DNA of 64,000 bases from the NCBI GenBank assembly GCA_041649995.1, contig JBAZMA010000011.1:1-64000 (forward strand), read 5' to 3'. The stretch comes from JBAZMA01 sp041649995. GTDB taxonomy: Bacteria > Omnitrophota > Gorgyraeia > Velamenicoccales > Velamenicoccaceae. The translations under genes were made by a program, and so were the position numbers. Of this stretch, positions 15,773 through 24,827 are shown piece by piece (within the stretch, counting starts at the first letter, position 1; each line of letters begins with the position of its first letter). The notes beneath the pieces were generated by a model. It was not told where the DNA came from and did not search any database. It saw nothing but the letters and a program-made list of their open reading frames with translations.

Positions 15773-17260
15773 CTACTCCTCAGGGCTCTTTTCCTTGGCG
15801 GCCCTGGCCTTCTGCTTTTTCTGTCCCTTGATCTTTTCCATGGGGCAGATCAATTCGAATTCATTGATGTCGCGGCCTTCGGCCTTCTTGCGCGTCGTGT
15901 AGCGCGTCTGCACGTCCTTGAAATAAGGAGAGTGTTCCAGGGTCGTTATGAATTTAAAGATGTCCGACATCTGATTGGCCTGACCCTTGATATTGATGCG
16001 GTCGTCCCTGGTAAAGGAAAGATTCGTGATCGTGATCTCCGGCGGCAGGAGCCGCGAAAGCTCCAGCAGATAATTCAGGACGATGGAATCCGTATCCAGC
16101 TTGGATTTGATCTTCTGCAGCCTCTCGACTTCCTCATCCAGGATCGCGGACTGACTGTCGATCGACTCATAACGCGTATTCAAAAGCTCGATCGCGGCCC
16201 TTCTGTTGTGGAGTTTTTCCCCGTAAATCCCGCAGATGATGAGGATGAGATACATGATCCCGGAGGCCAAAAACATGATGTCCCGGCTTCGTTCCCTTAA
16301 GGCCTTGCGGATCTGGGCTTCCGGCAGGGTAAAGCTGATCTTCCTGCGCCCGGGGTCAATTCCGAGCCCGATCAAGGAAGAAAAAGACAGCTGGTGCAGG
16401 ATGTCGGGAGGCTCCCGGAGAGGGTCCCTGGCCAGCGCCACTCCGTCGGTCGGGGCGATGATCGTGGCCGGGAGATTGAATTCCGTTTCGATCGCCGACG
16501 CCACGCCTTTCAATCCTCCGGCGGCGCCGATCACGTAAATCCGGTTCGGCTTCTGGGACACCTCTTCGCCCTGGGAAATGACCATGGTCTGCTTGATCTC
16601 TCCCAAAAAGCGGGGCCATTTTTCATCATCCTTGAGCTGTTCGGACCCGCTGGCGATGACGCGGCTGAAGAGAATTCCCGACGGAGAAGCGACGAGAAAA
16701 TCCGTAAAATTATGGTCGATATCCAGGATGATGAAGATATTTTCCGGTTTCGGTTCCCCCAGCTTGACGGCCCGGGAAAGCCAGGAAAGGGAGCCCTCGG
16801 AGCTCAATTCAATGCGGTCGGTATAGAGTTCGGCCTTCTCGAGAATACGGAAGATGCGGCGGATATTCTCCCTGTGCACAATGGCCAGCATGATCTTGGA
16901 ATATCCCATATTGTCCCGGCCGATCACGCTGAAGCCGTTGACAATCTCCTCCTTGGCGTAAGGCACCTGGCGCCCGACATGCAGCTTGATCATATCCTCG
17001 ATCTCGGCCGGGACAACAGAAGGAATGCGCAGATTCCTCAAGGTGACGGCGTTTCGGGAAAAACAGATGACCAGGTTCTGCGGCTTTTTGATCTTTAATT
17101 CTTTCAGGAAATCCGCGATCAGGACGGAAACCGCGTCCTCGGAAAAATTGCCCGTGTCCCTGGCAAAAATAGCCTTGAGTTGAAAAGCGCCCAGGGCGGA
17201 TTTAAAAACAGCGATCTTCAGCCAGGGCGCGCCGATTTCCAAAACAACGGTCATGTTCAT
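15773..17260 (-). CDS. PilM-PilN fusion (GspL-like) assembly platform protein
   Basis: 495 aa. Residues 1-320 are an actin-like PilM/GspL cytoplasmic domain (MNMTVVLEIGAPWLKIAVFK; IFIILDIDHNFTDFLVASPS; RIYVIGAAGGLKGVASAIET). A single membrane helix lies at about 345-365 (IMFLASGIMYLILIICGIYG). The periplasmic part is a PilN-type coiled coil and ferredoxin-like domain (LLPPEITITNLSFTRDDRIN). In type IV pili these are two proteins; in T2SS they are one (GspL). It connects the GspE ATPase to the periplasmic ring. Confidence 0.85.
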   Translation of the reverse strand: MNMTVVLEIGAPWLKIAVFKSALGAFQLKAIFARDTGNFSEDAVSVLIADFLKELKIKKPQNLVICFSRNAVTLRNLRIPSVVPAEIEDMIKLHVGRQVPYAKEEIVNGFSVIGRDNMGYSKIMLAIVHRENIRRIFRILEKAELYTDRIELSSEGSLSWLSRAVKLGEPKPENIFIILDIDHNFTDFLVASPSGILFSRVIASGSEQLKDDEKWPRFLGEIKQTMVISQGEEVSQKPNRIYVIGAAGGLKGVASAIETEFNLPATIIAPTDGVALARDPLREPPDILHQLSFSSLIGLGIDPGRRKISFTLPEAQIRKALRERSRDIMFLASGIMYLILIICGIYGEKLHNRRAAIELLNTRYESIDSQSAILDEEVERLQKIKSKLDTDSIVLNYLLELSRLLPPEITITNLSFTRDDRINIKGQANQMSDIFKFITTLEHSPYFKDVQTRYTTRKKAEGRDINEFELICPMEKIKGQKKQKARAAKEKSPEE

Positions 17261-17307
17261 TCAATAAGCGAGTGTTCGCAAAAACAGGGCCTGTTTTTTC
17301 AATGCCT

Positions 17308-18525
17308 TCACTTGATCAATAAATTGATCTGCAGGACGGGTAGCAGCATGGCCAGGACGATACCCCCCAAGATGACGCCCACAGCGAGAATGATCACCGG
17401 CTCCAAAAGAGACGTAATGACCTTTAACCTCTGGTCGATCTCCTCGGTATAAATATTGGCGATCTCATTGAGCACCCCTTCCAGCTTTCCGCCCTCCTCT
17501 CCCACCGAAACCATCTGGATGAGGAACGGCGGAAAAAAGGAAACTTTTTTCATGCTGTCGGCCATGGATCCCCCTTCCAGGACGTCCTTTCGGACGGAAT
17601 CAAGCTCCCGGATAAGAATGTCATTTTCCAGGGTCGGGATGGCGACCTGCAGGGACTGAAAGGCCGGCAGCCCGCTGCGGATCAACAGCGACAGCGTCCG
17701 GCAAAAACGGGCCAGCCCCTGTTTCAACAGGAGTCCGGACCAAATGGGAATGTGCAGCTTGACCCAGTCGGACTGCATTTTTCCGGCAGCGGTCTTGGCC
17801 CACTGGATCAAAATAACGGCCAAGGCAGCCAACGACAAAAGAATGCCCCACCACCACGCCTTGAAAAATCCGCTCACGTTCAAAAGGATCTGCGTGGCCA
17901 AAGGCAATTGATAGTCAAAATCCGTAAAGATAGCGCTCAGCTTGGGGATAACAAAAGTGAACAGGATAAAGACCGCGCAGATACCGACGGAAACCATGAG
18001 CGTCGGATAGGCCATGGCGGTCTTGACATGCATCCTGAATTCCTGTTCGCGGGTCAAAAAATCGTCGAGTTCGGCCAACACCTCATCGAGCCGGCCGGAC
18101 GCCTCGCCGATCCTGATAAGGCTTACGTAAAGGTTTGAAAAGATTTTATGCCGGGTGAGGGCGTTGGAAAGCGTGGAGCCGTTCTTGATCGTGTTATGAA
18201 CGTCCAGAATGAGTTCTTTGAGCCTGGCCTTGTCGGCCTGGCCATAAAGGATGCTCAAGGATTTCAGAAGATCGACCCTGGCCCGCATCAGGCTCTTGAG
18301 CTGACTTGTGAAAAGTTGGAGATCTTTCTGGTTCAGGCTCCCGCCGCGGGCGGCCTTAAGCGTCGGGGAGGTCTTCTGCGAATTCTGCACCAGGGGCTCG
18401 ACGCGGACAGGGGAAAGCCCCATCTCAATGAGCTTGTCCACGGCGCGGTCCTGGGAATCCGCGACGAGGATCCCTTCCACGCTTTCTTTCAAATTCTTTT
18501 TCGCTAAATACGTGTAGGTTGGCAT
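17308..18525 (-). CDS. gspF: Type II secretion inner-membrane platform protein GspF
   Basis: 405 aa from ATG 18525, preceded by GAGGAG with 6-base spacing; an upstream in-frame start at 18549 lacks a site. Starts MPTYTYLAKKN, typical of GspF/PilC. It has two T2SSF repeats (about 70-190 and 270-395) with GEASGRLDEVLAELDDFL and GEEGGKLEGVLNEIANIY. Three membrane segments are seen, the last VIILAVGVILGGIVLAMLLP. It acts as the membrane pivot for the GspE motor. Confidence 0.94.
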   Translation of the reverse strand: MPTYTYLAKKNLKESVEGILVADSQDRAVDKLIEMGLSPVRVEPLVQNSQKTSPTLKAARGGSLNQKDLQLFTSQLKSLMRARVDLLKSLSILYGQADKARLKELILDVHNTIKNGSTLSNALTRHKIFSNLYVSLIRIGEASGRLDEVLAELDDFLTREQEFRMHVKTAMAYPTLMVSVGICAVFILFTFVIPKLSAIFTDFDYQLPLATQILLNVSGFFKAWWWGILLSLAALAVILIQWAKTAAGKMQSDWVKLHIPIWSGLLLKQGLARFCRTLSLLIRSGLPAFQSLQVAIPTLENDILIRELDSVRKDVLEGGSMADSMKKVSFFPPFLIQMVSVGEEGGKLEGVLNEIANIYTEEIDQRLKVITSLLEPVIILAVGVILGGIVLAMLLPVLQINLLIK

Positions 18526-18540
18526 ATCAAACTCCTCTAA

Positions 18541-18585
18541 TAATCGCAAGCTTAGAGCAAAGAGCCAAGAGCTAAAGGCTGAAAC
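18541..18585. repeat. Repeat fragment flanking the four-helix-bundle gene (left)
   Basis: Contains AGCTTAGAGCAAAGAGCCAA and GAGCTAAAGGCTGAAAC. These resemble, in inverted form, the flank at 18936-18972 and the GCTCTTCGCTCTTAGCCC word of the dispersed intergenic repeats. Confidence 0.45.
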
Positions 18586-18933
18586 TTAAAAAGAAGCTCG
18601 AAAGGCACGTATCTTTTTCGCTAAAAGCTCACCCTCTTCATATAGTTCCAAAAACCCTGCAGGATCTAAATACCTTTTTTCTTTTGCTAAGATAATTCCT
18701 GACACAGTTTCATAAAGAGACCTTATGGCGTAATTCAAAAAATTTTTAAACTCTTGTTTTGAGCAACTACCAGAGCCTTCCGCGATATTATTTGAGATAG
18801 ACAAAGACGAATCTCTCAATTGAGCTGCAAGGCTAAATTGAACCTTTTGCGGGAAACGATCAACGATGTCATAGATTTTTGAAGCATAGGCTATTGCCAT
18901 CTTCCAAATATCCAAATTTTCAAACCTGAACAT
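18586..18933 (-). CDS. Four-helix-bundle protein of the 23S rRNA IVS family
   Basis: 115 aa. FENLDIWKMAIAYASKIYDI, FSLAAQLRDSSLSISNNIAE and GSGSCSKQEFKNFLNYAIRS are the hallmark segments of the TIGR02436-type four-helix-bundle family, which was first found inside intervening sequences of 23S rRNA genes. Here it sits inside the secretion operon between gspE and gspF and is flanked on both sides by repeat-like DNA. That arrangement suggests insertion rather than a secretion role. The biochemical function of the family is unknown. Confidence 0.88.
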   Translation of the reverse strand: MFRFENLDIWKMAIAYASKIYDIVDRFPQKVQFSLAAQLRDSSLSISNNIAEGSGSCSKQEFKNFLNYAIRSLYETVSGIILAKEKRYLDPAGFLELYEEGELLAKKIRAFRASF

Positions 18934-18935
18934 TT

Positions 18936-18972
18936 CTGTGCCCTGAGCCCTTAGTCCTATGCTCTTTAGCCG
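18936..18972. repeat. Repeat fragment flanking the four-helix-bundle gene (right)
   Basis: Contains CCTGAGCCCTTAGTCCTATG and CTCTTTAGCC, related in reverse orientation to the left flank and to the CTCTTAGCCCTAAGCCC word of the intergenic repeats. Confidence 0.45.
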
Positions 18973-20703
18973 TCATCCGATTTCCGTCACGCGCATGACT
19001 TCTTCAGGCGTCGTCAATCCCTCGCGGATCTTTTCCCAACCCTGCTGGAGCAGCGTCTTAAAACCCAGCTGGACGGCTTTTTGCCTGATCTGAGACGCGC
19101 TGGATTTCAACAGAACCATCTCCCGGATTTCTTCATTGATGACGAGCAATTCATATATGGCGATGCGCCCTCTGTAGCCGGTGAATTTACAGGATTCGCA
19201 CCCCTTGCCCTGAAAGACGAATTCCGGCAGCTCGATATAATCCTGCAGGTCCTTGACATTACGGCCGACAGCCTCCTGTTCCAGCTTGACCTTTTCTTTG
19301 CAATCCGGGCAAATGGTCCTGACCAGGCGCTGGGCGATGAAGGCCTGCACGCTGGAGGCCACCAGATACGGTTCCATGCCCATGTCGAGAAGCCGGGTGA
19401 TGCCCGAGGCCGAATCGTTGGTGTGGAGCGTGGAAAAAACCAGATGGCCCGTCAACGCCGTGCGGATCGCCAATTCAGCCGTTTCCAGGTCGCGGACCTC
19501 GCCGACCATCATGATATCGGGGTCGTGGCGCAGGAGATTGCGCAGGGCGGTCGCGAAGTTCAGGCCGATGCGCGGATTGATCTGCAGCTGGGTCACGCCG
19601 ATCAACTCGTATTCGATCGGGTCTTCCACAGTGATGATTTTGACCTGCGGTTTGTTCAGGTAAGACAAAAATGAATACAAAGTCGTCGTCTTGCCGGATC
19701 CGGTGGGACCGGTCAGAAAAATAATGCCGTGGGGTTTTTGCAGAAGCCCGCTGATCACCTCAAAATCCTCATCCCCCATGCCGAGATCCTTCATATTGAA
19801 CATCATGCCCGCCGGCAGGATGCGGATGACCATATTCTCCCCGTAAAGGGTCGGGATAATGGAAATACGCAAATCCACGTCCATCTCTCCCAGCTTGACC
19901 TTGGTGCGGCCGTCCTGGGGCAGACGTCTCTCAACGATATCCATGTTCGATATGATCTTGATACGGGAGGTGATGGCGCCGTGCAGCTGCTTCATGGATT
20001 CAGGAACCGGGACGTCATAGAGGATTCCGTCGATCCTGTAACGGACCTTGACGCGGTCCCTGTAGGGCTCGATGTGGATATCGGTGGCGCGGGACTGGAT
20101 GGCCTCGGCCAGGAGCTGGTTCACCAGTTTTACGACGGAGGCGTCCTGCGCCATCTTTTCCACGGAATCCAGGATGGTGACGCCCGTTTCCTCCATCTTG
20201 TTCCTCGAAAGATCGACGGCGGCGCGAGGGGCTTCTTCGGCCTTGTCCTTGTTCAGGATATCCTCAACCAGGGCCGCCCCCATGCCGTAATACTTGCGGA
20301 TGCACTCCATGATTTCCGCTTCCCCGGCCAACACGACTTCCACGTCAAATCCGAGATGAAACTTGATATCTTCCGTCGGCCAGATATCCAAAGGGTTGGA
20401 AACGGCAATCGTCAGCAGGTTTTCCTTCAGGCCCAGGGGCATGAATTTATAATGCCAGACAAAACGCGCGGGCACGGCCTTGATCACGGAGTCGGGCACG
20501 ACTTTATTTTTGAGGCTGGGGATATACTGGATGGCCAGCTGTTCGGCCAGGGTGATGAGAAGCTGTTCTTCGGAAATAAACCCCAGGCGGATCAGGGCCT
20601 TGCCCAAAAGCTCGCCTGTGTGCTCATGCTCCCGCAACGCCATATCCAGCTGTTTCTGCGACAAGACACCGCGCTTGATCAGCAATTCTCCCAGCTTCAA
20701 CAT
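18973..20703 (-). CDS. gspE: Type II secretion/pilus assembly ATPase GspE/PilB
   Basis: 576 aa from ATG 20703; GGGAGGGG lies 5 bases upstream (an in-frame GTG at 20718 overlaps that site and is rejected). N-terminal GspE_N/MshEN domains (MLKLGELLIKRGVLSQKQLD). The motor domain has Walker A GPTGSGKTTTLYS, an Asp box, Walker B DPDIMMVGEVRD and the His box HLVFSTLHTND. A four-Cys zinc site is formed by ICPDCKEK and CESCKFTG, as in GspE/PilB extension ATPases. First gene of the operon. Confidence 0.95.
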   Translation of the reverse strand: MLKLGELLIKRGVLSQKQLDMALREHEHTGELLGKALIRLGFISEEQLLITLAEQLAIQYIPSLKNKVVPDSVIKAVPARFVWHYKFMPLGLKENLLTIAVSNPLDIWPTEDIKFHLGFDVEVVLAGEAEIMECIRKYYGMGAALVEDILNKDKAEEAPRAAVDLSRNKMEETGVTILDSVEKMAQDASVVKLVNQLLAEAIQSRATDIHIEPYRDRVKVRYRIDGILYDVPVPESMKQLHGAITSRIKIISNMDIVERRLPQDGRTKVKLGEMDVDLRISIIPTLYGENMVIRILPAGMMFNMKDLGMGDEDFEVISGLLQKPHGIIFLTGPTGSGKTTTLYSFLSYLNKPQVKIITVEDPIEYELIGVTQLQINPRIGLNFATALRNLLRHDPDIMMVGEVRDLETAELAIRTALTGHLVFSTLHTNDSASGITRLLDMGMEPYLVASSVQAFIAQRLVRTICPDCKEKVKLEQEAVGRNVKDLQDYIELPEFVFQGKGCESCKFTGYRGRIAIYELLVINEEIREMVLLKSSASQIRQKAVQLGFKTLLQQGWEKIREGLTTPEEVMRVTEIG

Positions 20704-20718
20704 AACAACCCCTCCCAC

Positions 20719-20863
20719 AAATCAAAACCAATGAAAAATGAAGAATTAAAAACACAGGCGGAAATGATCAAAAAACAAAATCGCTAAAACCTTCTCACTT
20801 TTTGTGATCTCTTATTCTTCCCTGCTTTCAATGTTTTCCCGGTGTTTCTCAATTCTTCATTGC
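20719..20863. repeat. Intergenic hairpin element between atpD stop and gspE start
   Basis: The element begins right after the beta-subunit TAG. Its ends are inverted repeats: AATGAAGAATTAAAAACAC near 20736-20754 against AATTCTTCATTG at about 20851-20862 (with GTGTTTCTC before it). It would fold into a long hairpin. A second copy with the same end sequences lies at 23218-23342. No coding frame. Confidence 0.6.
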
Positions 20864-22294
20864 CTAGGACGTGCTTTCCGCCAAGGCCCCCTTCATATAG
20901 AAATCCTCGTCCGGCTGGCTGTCCACGCGGCCCGAAATGATCCTTTCACATCCGTCCAGCGTCTGCTCCAAAGTCACGTAGATACCTTTTCGGTTCGTAT
21001 ATACTTCCGCGGTAAAGAACGGCTGGGTAAGGAAATTGTCCAGTTTGCGGGAACGATGGAAGATCGTCCTGTCGTTCTTCGACAATTCCTCGATGCCGAT
21101 GATGGCGACCATCCTCTGGAGTTCCTCGTATTTCTGGAACAGGCGGATGACGTCCTGCGCGATGTCGAAGTGCCTCTGTCCTACGATCGCGGGGTTCAGG
21201 TAGGCGGAAGAAGACATCAGGGGGTCAATGGCCGGATACAGGCCCTTCTGCACGCGCAGGCGGGACAAGACAAGAATGGAATCCAGATGCGAAAAGATGC
21301 ACACAACGGCCGGGTCGGTCAGGTCGTCGGCCGGCACATAAACCGCCTCAATCGACGTCATGGAAGCGCCCTGCCGGGAACGGATGCGCTCGTGAAATTC
21401 TCCGATCTCGCTCGTTAAGGTCGGCTGATAGCCCGTTTCCGAAGGAATGCGCCCCAGGAGCGCGGACAATTCGCTGCCGGCCTGCGCGAACCTGAAGACG
21501 TTATCAATGAGGAACAGGACGCTGTTGCCTTCGGCCTGCAGGGATTCCGCCAGCGCCATGCCCGTCGCGACGACCTCAAATCTCGCCCCCGGCGACTCAT
21601 CCATCTGCCCGTAAATCAAGATGGATTTCGCCAGGATCTCGCTGCGCACGAATTCAAAATAGAGCTCATTGCCTTCGCGCACGCGCTCTCCGGCCCCGGT
21701 AAAGACGCAAAGCCATTGCTGTTTCTTGATGATATTGTGGATGATCTCCAGGGTCAGGAGGCTCTTGCCGAGGGCCGCGCCCCCCAGAATGCCGGTCTTC
21801 GTGTTTTTGATGAGCGGAAAAAGCAGATCGATCATCTTGATGCCGGTTTCAATGATCTCATTGTCCCTTTTGGTTTTTTCCACAAGGGGGACCTTCTGCT
21901 GGCCGCTCGCCGAACGCACGGAAAATTGAGACAGGGACTTCACAGGCCCTTTTTTATCAATGGGCTCGCCCAGGACGTTTAAGACCCGGCCCAAGACCTC
22001 CATGCCTTTAGGCACCATCAGGGGTTTCCCGGTCCTTTCCACGATGCCGTTTCGGCAAAGGCCATAGGTCGCCGTCAAAGCGATACAACGGGCCACATTG
22101 CCCGCCTGATGCTCGACGACCTCCAGGACCACTTCCTCCCCTCCGAACGTGGATGTCCTGAGGATCTCATAAACCGCCGGCAGATCGCCCGGTTCAAACA
22201 CGACATCCGCGACAGGGCCGTGGACGGCCTGGATCCTGCCGCTGGGCAGCCTGGAAACGGACGAAACGACGATGTTGCTGTCTTCACGCGCCAT
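20864..22294 (-). CDS. atpD: F-type ATP synthase subunit beta
   Basis: 476 aa. Beta-barrel start (GRIQAVHGPVADVVFEPGDL); P-loop GGAALGKS where most beta subunits have GGAGVGKT; catalytic Glu in GERVREGNELYF; Walker B region VLFLIDNVFRFAQAGSELSA with LLGRIPSETGYQPTL; GLYPAIDPLMSSSAYL; and the DELSEED loop changed to EELSKND. All essential residues are kept, but the signature motifs are noticeably diverged. It is last in the operon and overlaps gamma by 11 bases. Confidence 0.93.
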   Translation of the reverse strand: MAREDSNIVVSSVSRLPSGRIQAVHGPVADVVFEPGDLPAVYEILRTSTFGGEEVVLEVVEHQAGNVARCIALTATYGLCRNGIVERTGKPLMVPKGMEVLGRVLNVLGEPIDKKGPVKSLSQFSVRSASGQQKVPLVEKTKRDNEIIETGIKMIDLLFPLIKNTKTGILGGAALGKSLLTLEIIHNIIKKQQWLCVFTGAGERVREGNELYFEFVRSEILAKSILIYGQMDESPGARFEVVATGMALAESLQAEGNSVLFLIDNVFRFAQAGSELSALLGRIPSETGYQPTLTSEIGEFHERIRSRQGASMTSIEAVYVPADDLTDPAVVCIFSHLDSILVLSRLRVQKGLYPAIDPLMSSSAYLNPAIVGQRHFDIAQDVIRLFQKYEELQRMVAIIGIEELSKNDRTIFHRSRKLDNFLTQPFFTAEVYTNRKGIYVTLEQTLDGCERIISGRVDSQPDEDFYMKGALAESTS

Positions 22295-23213
22295 GTTTTT
22301 GAACTCCTTTTAGCCTTAAAGCGAGCTCTTCCTTTTCCTCCTCGCGCCATCGCAGGCGGGAGGCGAAGATCTCGCGGATATTCTTATCGCTCTTTTCATG
22401 AAGATGTTTGAAATAATCGTACATGAGCTTGCGGTTGAGGTTCTTGATCTCCTCGTGGCTGCCCTCCAGATGGATGATGCGGGCGGCGCATTCCGAAAGC
22501 TTGCTGTCTAAAAAAATATCGTGGAATTTCTGCATCAAAAAAGCCCGCACCATGTAGTCGACAACCGATTCCGGCGACGGCTCGGCCAGGGCCGGACGGG
22601 CCGAACGGCGACGGATCACAGCCTTGCCGTCTTCTCCCTCTTTGCGCCCGAAAATATCCCCGCAGGGCAGGATACGCGTGACCTCGATCCTCTGGACGGT
22701 CAGGGACATAAAACGCGGATAGGCCACCAGGACGCTGCCTATCCTTCCTTCGAGAAAATGGGTTATGAGCATGTCCCTGACGGCGGCCGCGCGATTGTAG
22801 GAAATATCGTCGCCGATGCCCGCCAGGTATGTGAAGGCCCTGCTTTGGGATTCCGCCAGATAGCGCGATCCTCTCTCCCCCATCACGATCAGTTCATCTT
22901 CCCCGGCCGCCTGCTCAAGGCCCGCGGCCAGCACAAGGGCGTTCAGGCTGCCCAGGAAGCCTTCGTCGGAGGTGATCATGACGACGGCCTTGGGAAGCTT
23001 CTTGTTCTCGGTCAAAAAAGGATGCCGCGTTCCCTGGCCAACGCCGAAATCCGACTGGAACTCTTCCAGCTTGAACTTGAAATCCTCAAATCCCTTGCGT
23101 TTCTGCTGCAGGCCCCGGAACTGGCTGGACGTCGCGCTCTTCAAAACGTCGATCATCTCCAACAGTTCTTTGGCGAATCTTAAATCTTCTCGGAGCTTAA
23201 TCAGGGGTATCAT
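22284..23213 (-). CDS. atpG: F-type ATP synthase subunit gamma
   Basis: 309 aa. N-terminal helix MIPLIKLREDLRFAKELLEM differs from the usual start, but the core (VVMITSDEGFLGSLNALVLA) matches the gamma family xxSDrGLCGgxN pattern. The C-terminal helix (AARIIHLEGSHEEIKNLNRK) aligns with the conserved rotor helix. The central stalk of F1. It overlaps atpD by 11 bases; the 129-base gap to atpA is filled by a hairpin repeat. The ribosome site before ATG 23213 is weak. Confidence 0.88.
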   Translation of the reverse strand: MIPLIKLREDLRFAKELLEMIDVLKSATSSQFRGLQQKRKGFEDFKFKLEEFQSDFGVGQGTRHPFLTENKKLPKAVVMITSDEGFLGSLNALVLAAGLEQAAGEDELIVMGERGSRYLAESQSRAFTYLAGIGDDISYNRAAAVRDMLITHFLEGRIGSVLVAYPRFMSLTVQRIEVTRILPCGDIFGRKEGEDGKAVIRRRSARPALAEPSPESVVDYMVRAFLMQKFHDIFLDSKLSECAARIIHLEGSHEEIKNLNRKLMYDYFKHLHEKSDKNIREIFASRLRWREEEKEELALRLKGVQKHGA

Positions 23214-23217
23214 AGAA

Positions 23218-23342
23218 TCACCAATGAAAAATGAACAATTAAGAATGAAGAATTAAATCCAAAACCTCATTCAAAACAAAATATTTTCCAAAGTCGCGGT
23301 TTTTAATCTTTTTTATGGATGTTTCTCAATTCTTCGTTGCTT
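23218..23342. repeat. Intergenic hairpin element between atpA stop and atpG start
   Basis: Directly follows the alpha-subunit TAG. One end reads CAATGAAAAATGAACAATT and the other TTTCTCAATTCTTCGTTGC, inverted relative to each other. The end sequences match those of the element at 20719-20863. It separates two genes of one operon, so any transcript must pass through it. No coding frame. Confidence 0.6.
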
Positions 23343-24827
23343 CTAGACGATCTTTTTCTCTTTAAAGAAATTCATAAAGGTCGCGTCCAGTTTCTCTTTG
23401 ACCTCCGCCGTCAGCGTCTTTTTCTCTTCCAAATCCTTGAGGGCCTGTGGCTGGTTTCTTTCCAGGTATCCCATGATCTCCCGGCAGAATATCTGCAGGC
23501 CTTCAGGCGAAAGGATCTCCAGGATCTTTCTCTGAAACGCGTAAAACTGGACGATCATGGCCACGTCGCTGATGGGTTTATGCGCCTCCTGGATCAAAAG
23601 GCGCGTCAGGGTTTCGCCGCGCCGCATCTTTTCGGCGATCTCGGTGGAGAGCTTGGCGCGCACGCGCATCAGGCGCAGGAGTTCCTTGTACTGCGCGTAA
23701 TCCAGCCGCAAGGTCGAAGTCACCTCACGCAAGGCCGAACTCTGCACCTTGCTGCCGATACGCGAAACGGACAATCCCAGATCCACCGACGGCTTAAAAC
23801 CTTCGTGAAACAGGTTGCTGTTGATATAGATCTGCCCGTCTGTCATGGACACCAGATTGCTCTGAACATAACCCGTGATATCTCCCTGCAGCGTTTCGAC
23901 AATCGGCAGAAAAGTCATGGACCCAGAACCCATCGGCTCGTTCAAAAGCCCCGCCCTTTCCATCAATTGCGAATGCAGGTAGAAAATGTCGCCGGGATAC
24001 GCCTCGCGGCCAGGGGAGCGCTCCAGCAAAAGAGACAGTTCGCGGTAGATCCAGGCGTGCTTGGTCAAATCATCCAGCACGACCAGGGAATGACGGCCGC
24101 TATACATGAAATATTCTCCCACGGCCGCGGCCACGTAAGGAGCCAGATATTGTTCTCCCGCGGAGGCCGACGCCGAGGCCGCCACCACAATCGTATAATC
24201 CATGGCCCCGCTTTCCTGAAGCGTATGGATGACCTTCATCAATGACGCGTGGGCGCCTCCGACCCAGCAATAAACGCAGGTCACGCCTTTGCCTTTCTGA
24301 TTGATGATGGCGTCCAGGGCGATGGCGCTCTTGCCGGTCTGGCGGTCTCCGATGATCAGCTCGCGCTGACCTTTTCCCATCGGAATCGTCGTATCCAGGA
24401 TTTTTATGCCGGTGAAAAATTGCTCGTGGAGGGGGACCCTGTCGAGGATGCCGGGGGCCCGGCGGAAAACAGGGCAAAGCGTGTCTCCGGTGAGAGGGCG
24501 GCTATTGTCGTCCAAAGGCTCGCCGATACTGCTGATGACCCTGCCGATCCAACCCTCTCCGACCGACAGGGAAAAAACCTCGCTGCGGCTGGTCACGGCG
24601 CTGCCCAGCTCAATATCCTTCTCGTCCCCGAGGACAAAGACCATGACCTCTTTTTCGTTAAAATCGATGACCAGCCCCTTACGGTAAGTGTCGGCGAATT
24701 CAACGATCTGTCCGTAAATGCAGTTGGGCAAGCCCTCGATCTTGACGATGCCGCGCTTGATCTCTTTGACGAGGCCGATCTCTTTGATTTCAAACGGTTC
24801 TATCTGAAATAGCGCGTTTTTTCCCAT
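23343..24827 (-). CDS. atpA: F-type ATP synthase subunit alpha
   Basis: 494 aa. P-loop GDRQTGKSAIALDAIINQ, VYCWVGGAHASLMKV, Walker B SLVVLDDLTKHAWIYRELSL, ERSPGREAYPGDIFYLHSQL, and the arginine-finger region LGLSVSRIGSKVQSSALREV are all present. Starts at ATG 24827, overlapping the b-delta stop by one base. The N-terminus (MGKNALFQIEPFEIKEIGLV) is shorter than in standard alpha subunits, which fits an alternative-lineage F-ATPase. Confidence 0.95.
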   Translation of the reverse strand: MGKNALFQIEPFEIKEIGLVKEIKRGIVKIEGLPNCIYGQIVEFADTYRKGLVIDFNEKEVMVFVLGDEKDIELGSAVTSRSEVFSLSVGEGWIGRVISSIGEPLDDNSRPLTGDTLCPVFRRAPGILDRVPLHEQFFTGIKILDTTIPMGKGQRELIIGDRQTGKSAIALDAIINQKGKGVTCVYCWVGGAHASLMKVIHTLQESGAMDYTIVVAASASASAGEQYLAPYVAAAVGEYFMYSGRHSLVVLDDLTKHAWIYRELSLLLERSPGREAYPGDIFYLHSQLMERAGLLNEPMGSGSMTFLPIVETLQGDITGYVQSNLVSMTDGQIYINSNLFHEGFKPSVDLGLSVSRIGSKVQSSALREVTSTLRLDYAQYKELLRLMRVRAKLSTEIAEKMRRGETLTRLLIQEAHKPISDVAMIVQFYAFQRKILEILSPEGLQIFCREIMGYLERNQPQALKDLEEKKTLTAEVKEKLDATFMNFFKEKKIV

